Program-made: the position numbers and the translations under genes
Source: Gryganskiella cystojenkinii
Lineage: Eukaryota > Mortierellomycota > Mortierellomycetes > Mortierellales > Mortierellaceae
NCBI GenBank assembly: GCA_015852425.1
Contig: JAAAIG010000107.1
Coordinates: 33,610 to 66,229, forward strand
Length of the DNA: 32,620 nucleotides
Direction: 5' to 3'
The notes under the pieces: generated by a model
The model's input: the letters and a program-made list of their open reading frames with translations, nothing else
Database searches by the model: none
Told to the model about the DNA's origin: nothing
Shown here: in pieces, positions 30,428 to 32,620 of the stretch
Numbering within the stretch: position 1 is the stretch's first letter
How the letters are laid out: every line of letters begins with the position of its first letter

Positions 30428-32350
30428 ATGGACAAGACGAACGAACTCTCGAGCTTCAACGAAAATGATAGGTGCGATCCCATCACGTTCTTTAACTGAA
30501 GGGGGTATCAATATCAAAATGACAAACAAGGAGCCCATTCAGCGTACCATGCCTTGATATCACAAGCAGCAGATTCTGTGGAATGGAAGAAAAATACGGC
30601 GCTGATGTCTGAGCAATGGAACAGTCTTCAAGCCGACAGAGCCATAGATGGTTTCTGGAGGAAATTCCCAAGGAAGTCATCGGACAAATGCTGATACAAG
30701 CACAGGTAGGTTGCTATTGCAAATACTCATTGAGAAAAATCGGATGGAATAATTGCTGCTTCTTGGCTTATGATGTAAAGCTTCCAGCTTACATTGGATA
30801 TCATCGTCGATGTAGGGTGAACAAGCGATATCCAACGTAAAACGTCTTTACAGACGAGACAATGCCATGACAGCGGAGTATAACAAGGCCAGAGAGCTGA
30901 ATATGTTGACTCACTCACAAAGACACGGATCAGATTTGGTATGTACTGTTAACACTCTGCAATGAAAGATCATCGGAACAAAATGTAAATCTAACTCAGA
31001 AATATTTACATACAACTTAGCCTCCTGAGTGGCATTCTTCATGCCGATGAGAAGCACTGCGCGTTCGACAAGAATGATCTTGAATCAATACAAAAAGACG
31101 TGCTTGCCCGCTTTTATACAAAGAAGCACCAGGAGCATGACCTACAACGAGCCAAGAATGCAGTTAAACTCTGGTTAAGATGGGTCCAGGTAGGTAGTGT
31201 TCACGATTGTGTGGTACTACCTTTTTATCTGCCAAAGTCTTCCAGTGTTTATTAAATGGCTTTTGAATTTTGGACTTGGACACATAGAAACTGAATGCAC
31301 TCCTCTTGGATCGAAAGCTGGCTGGAATAGCTGATGAGGATGAAACTGGCAAGGATCGAGCATTAGATGAGGAGGATGATTTGAGCAATGACCTGAATAC
31401 CTCAGTCATTGTCGACGATATCATCTCTACATACGACGAATGTAGGACAGGTCAGCTCCTGCCGGTTTTCGAAGTCGGTTTACACGTTTTTCGCCACTAT
31501 TGCACATGGGGTACTCTCGAAAGCGAATCCGATGCAATGACCTCAGTTGTTGACCCTTTCCTCCGAGCCTTTATGGACGTTCAGGAAAAGCTGAAATTCG
31601 TTTGATACTGTTCCCAGGTTGGCTAATGTTGATTTTGTTGTTTAAAACTGAGAAGCATGCCTTAACGAAGCGAAATGTATACATGGTATTGTAGCTTCAA
31701 ACTGCTTCCACAGTGTGTCGAACTCGGAAAGAGTCCTTCGATCAGGAGGGTCAAGTATGCCAGCCCCGATATGGTGGGTCGCACTCCTACAAAGGAAAAA
31801 AAAGTTTAATTCGGGGAACTAAAAGGGCTACATCCAACCGCTTTATCTCTCAATACCGATCTGTCGAGGCTTGCGGTGTTCACCAAAGGTGCACTTGATC
31901 TACTGGTCAGAGTCTTAAAGAAGGACCTTCCGGCCATCTCGTTTAGAAGTATTGGAGGAAGTGTGCGATTTTTTTTTTAAGCGCAAAAGTTGACATTACC
32001 CATTGTCCATGTCAAGTTGTCAGATGTCCAGCTGCCCCCTGTGCTTACAGCGCTGAACTGTGATGTAGTTTATCTACAATCTTTTCCAGATCAATAAACT
32101 TGTGTGTATCGCCAGTCAGCGTTTGCTCCGTCGTAACCACACTCTGAAGGATGACCCATTCCTAGCCCTTTCCACTCCTCACAGAGAACAGGCGCTTGGC
32201 ATTCAAGAGCCTCACAAGGATGGCTCGATCAAAGTTAAGAGAACCAGGATGGGCAAGAGGCGACGACAGGAGAGAGGACAAGGCAGATTAGAAGGGGCAA
32301 GAGGACGCCATGGGCCCTGCTACAGTGGCCGTACAAAAGCGGTCAACTAA
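30428..32350 (+). pseudogene. Decayed multi-exon gene of unknown lineage-specific family
   Basis: Exon-like blocks lie in order with good splice sites. A first block ends at 30705 (AHSAYHALISQAADSVEWKK, later DGFWRKFP, with a one-base frame change near 30667 to KEVIGQMLIQAQ). Next is 30816-30938 (GEQAISNVKRLYRRDN). Then 31000-31189 has one extra base and includes LLSGILHADEKHC and KNAVKLWLRWVQ. Then 31288-31605 includes STYDECRTGQLLPVFEVGLH. Next, 31714 onward (CVELGKSPSIRRVKYASPDM) has TAA at 31807 and again at 31978 after a T-run, with the frame continuing to about 32088. Last is 32090-32350, ending in a basic tail. A possible start is the ATG at 30428. Two frame changes and two stops argue for a pseudogene. 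The family is not identified. Confidence 0.6.
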
Positions 32351-32620
32351 AATGCGAATTGGCATTATCATTCCGCTGATCTTGTGTATACTAATGTTTT
32401 GGGGTCATTAGAATCAAGGGGCGTTGTAGTCTCGTCACCATCCCCTTCCGCCAGATATCACGTGTGAGATATGTGACTGCGATGCAGCACACTTGCCTTT
32501 TTGGGCAACTCACACATAAATCTTCTGGAGGGGCTGGTCCAGACTTAAGGTTTTTACTATGACCCTCCGGAGCTCTGTCAACAAATTTTTCAAAGTCGAA
32601 AAACAGCTCTGTTTTGAGTC
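32351..32620. other. Right edge, no feature seen
   Basis: Less than 300 bases after the last coding-like block. No open frame, RNA gene or repeat stands out. Confidence 0.4.

Noticed and set aside
1..32620. CRISPR arrays, bacterial operons, rRNA or prophage content
   Set aside because: Spliceosomal introns, a eukaryotic tRNA without encoded CCA and fungal protein families rule out a prokaryotic origin. No rRNA-like or CRISPR-like repeat-spacer structure was seen; the only tandem array is the minisatellite.

Overview
This is a piece of a fungal nuclear genome. Coding genes are cut by short GT..AG introns (mostly about 85-290 nt), and long C/T-rich tracts precede most start codons. The gene set includes a secreted fungalysin, a division 1 chitin synthase, twinfilin and a CUE protein. 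Exon-intron density, the CT-rich leaders and the degraded lineage-specific genes fit an early-diverging fungus of the Mucoromycota, most probably Mortierellaceae. That placement is an inference from style and was not tested by database search.

Layout, left half: an intergenic stretch whose purine-rich left end could be the leader of a leftward gene outside the window; a three-exon fungalysin M36 metallopeptidase (2015-4845); a small Ser/Gln-rich hypothetical gene (5387-5898); a quiet low-complexity stretch; a seven-exon HMG-box protein resembling the Nhp10-type INO80 subunit (7705-10604); a ten-N assembly gap with an orphan exon-like fragment; a MATE-family antiporter with one 676-nt intron (11422-14056); twinfilin (14290-16250), whose start codon appears to be split by an intron; and an eight-exon CUE-domain protein (16542-18785).

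Right half: 18.8-22.4 kb has no intact gene but holds several minus-strand coding-like blocks interrupted by in-frame stops. It is followed by a complete six-exon chitin synthase (22485-25548) and a small secreted beta-trefoil-like protein (26364-27011). From 27 kb onward the window is accessory-like. It carries a perfect 8+8 bp E-box dyad, a tRNA-Lys(UUU), a 120-bp inverted-repeat element flanked by identical TAATA pentamers (a good MITE candidate), a decayed minus-strand gene, a C-rich minisatellite with a G-quadruplex motif on the minus strand, and a decayed multi-exon plus-strand gene running to 32350.

The intact genes do not form a pathway cluster. Chitin synthase acts in cell-wall synthesis and twinfilin in actin turnover, while the others cover secretion, transport, chromatin and ubiquitin binding. 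I found no convincing new multi-gene system. The strongest unusual items are the split initiation codon of twinfilin, a roughly 115-residue acidic insertion inside its second ADF-H domain, the MITE-like element, and the decayed gene blocks on both sides of the chitin synthase.
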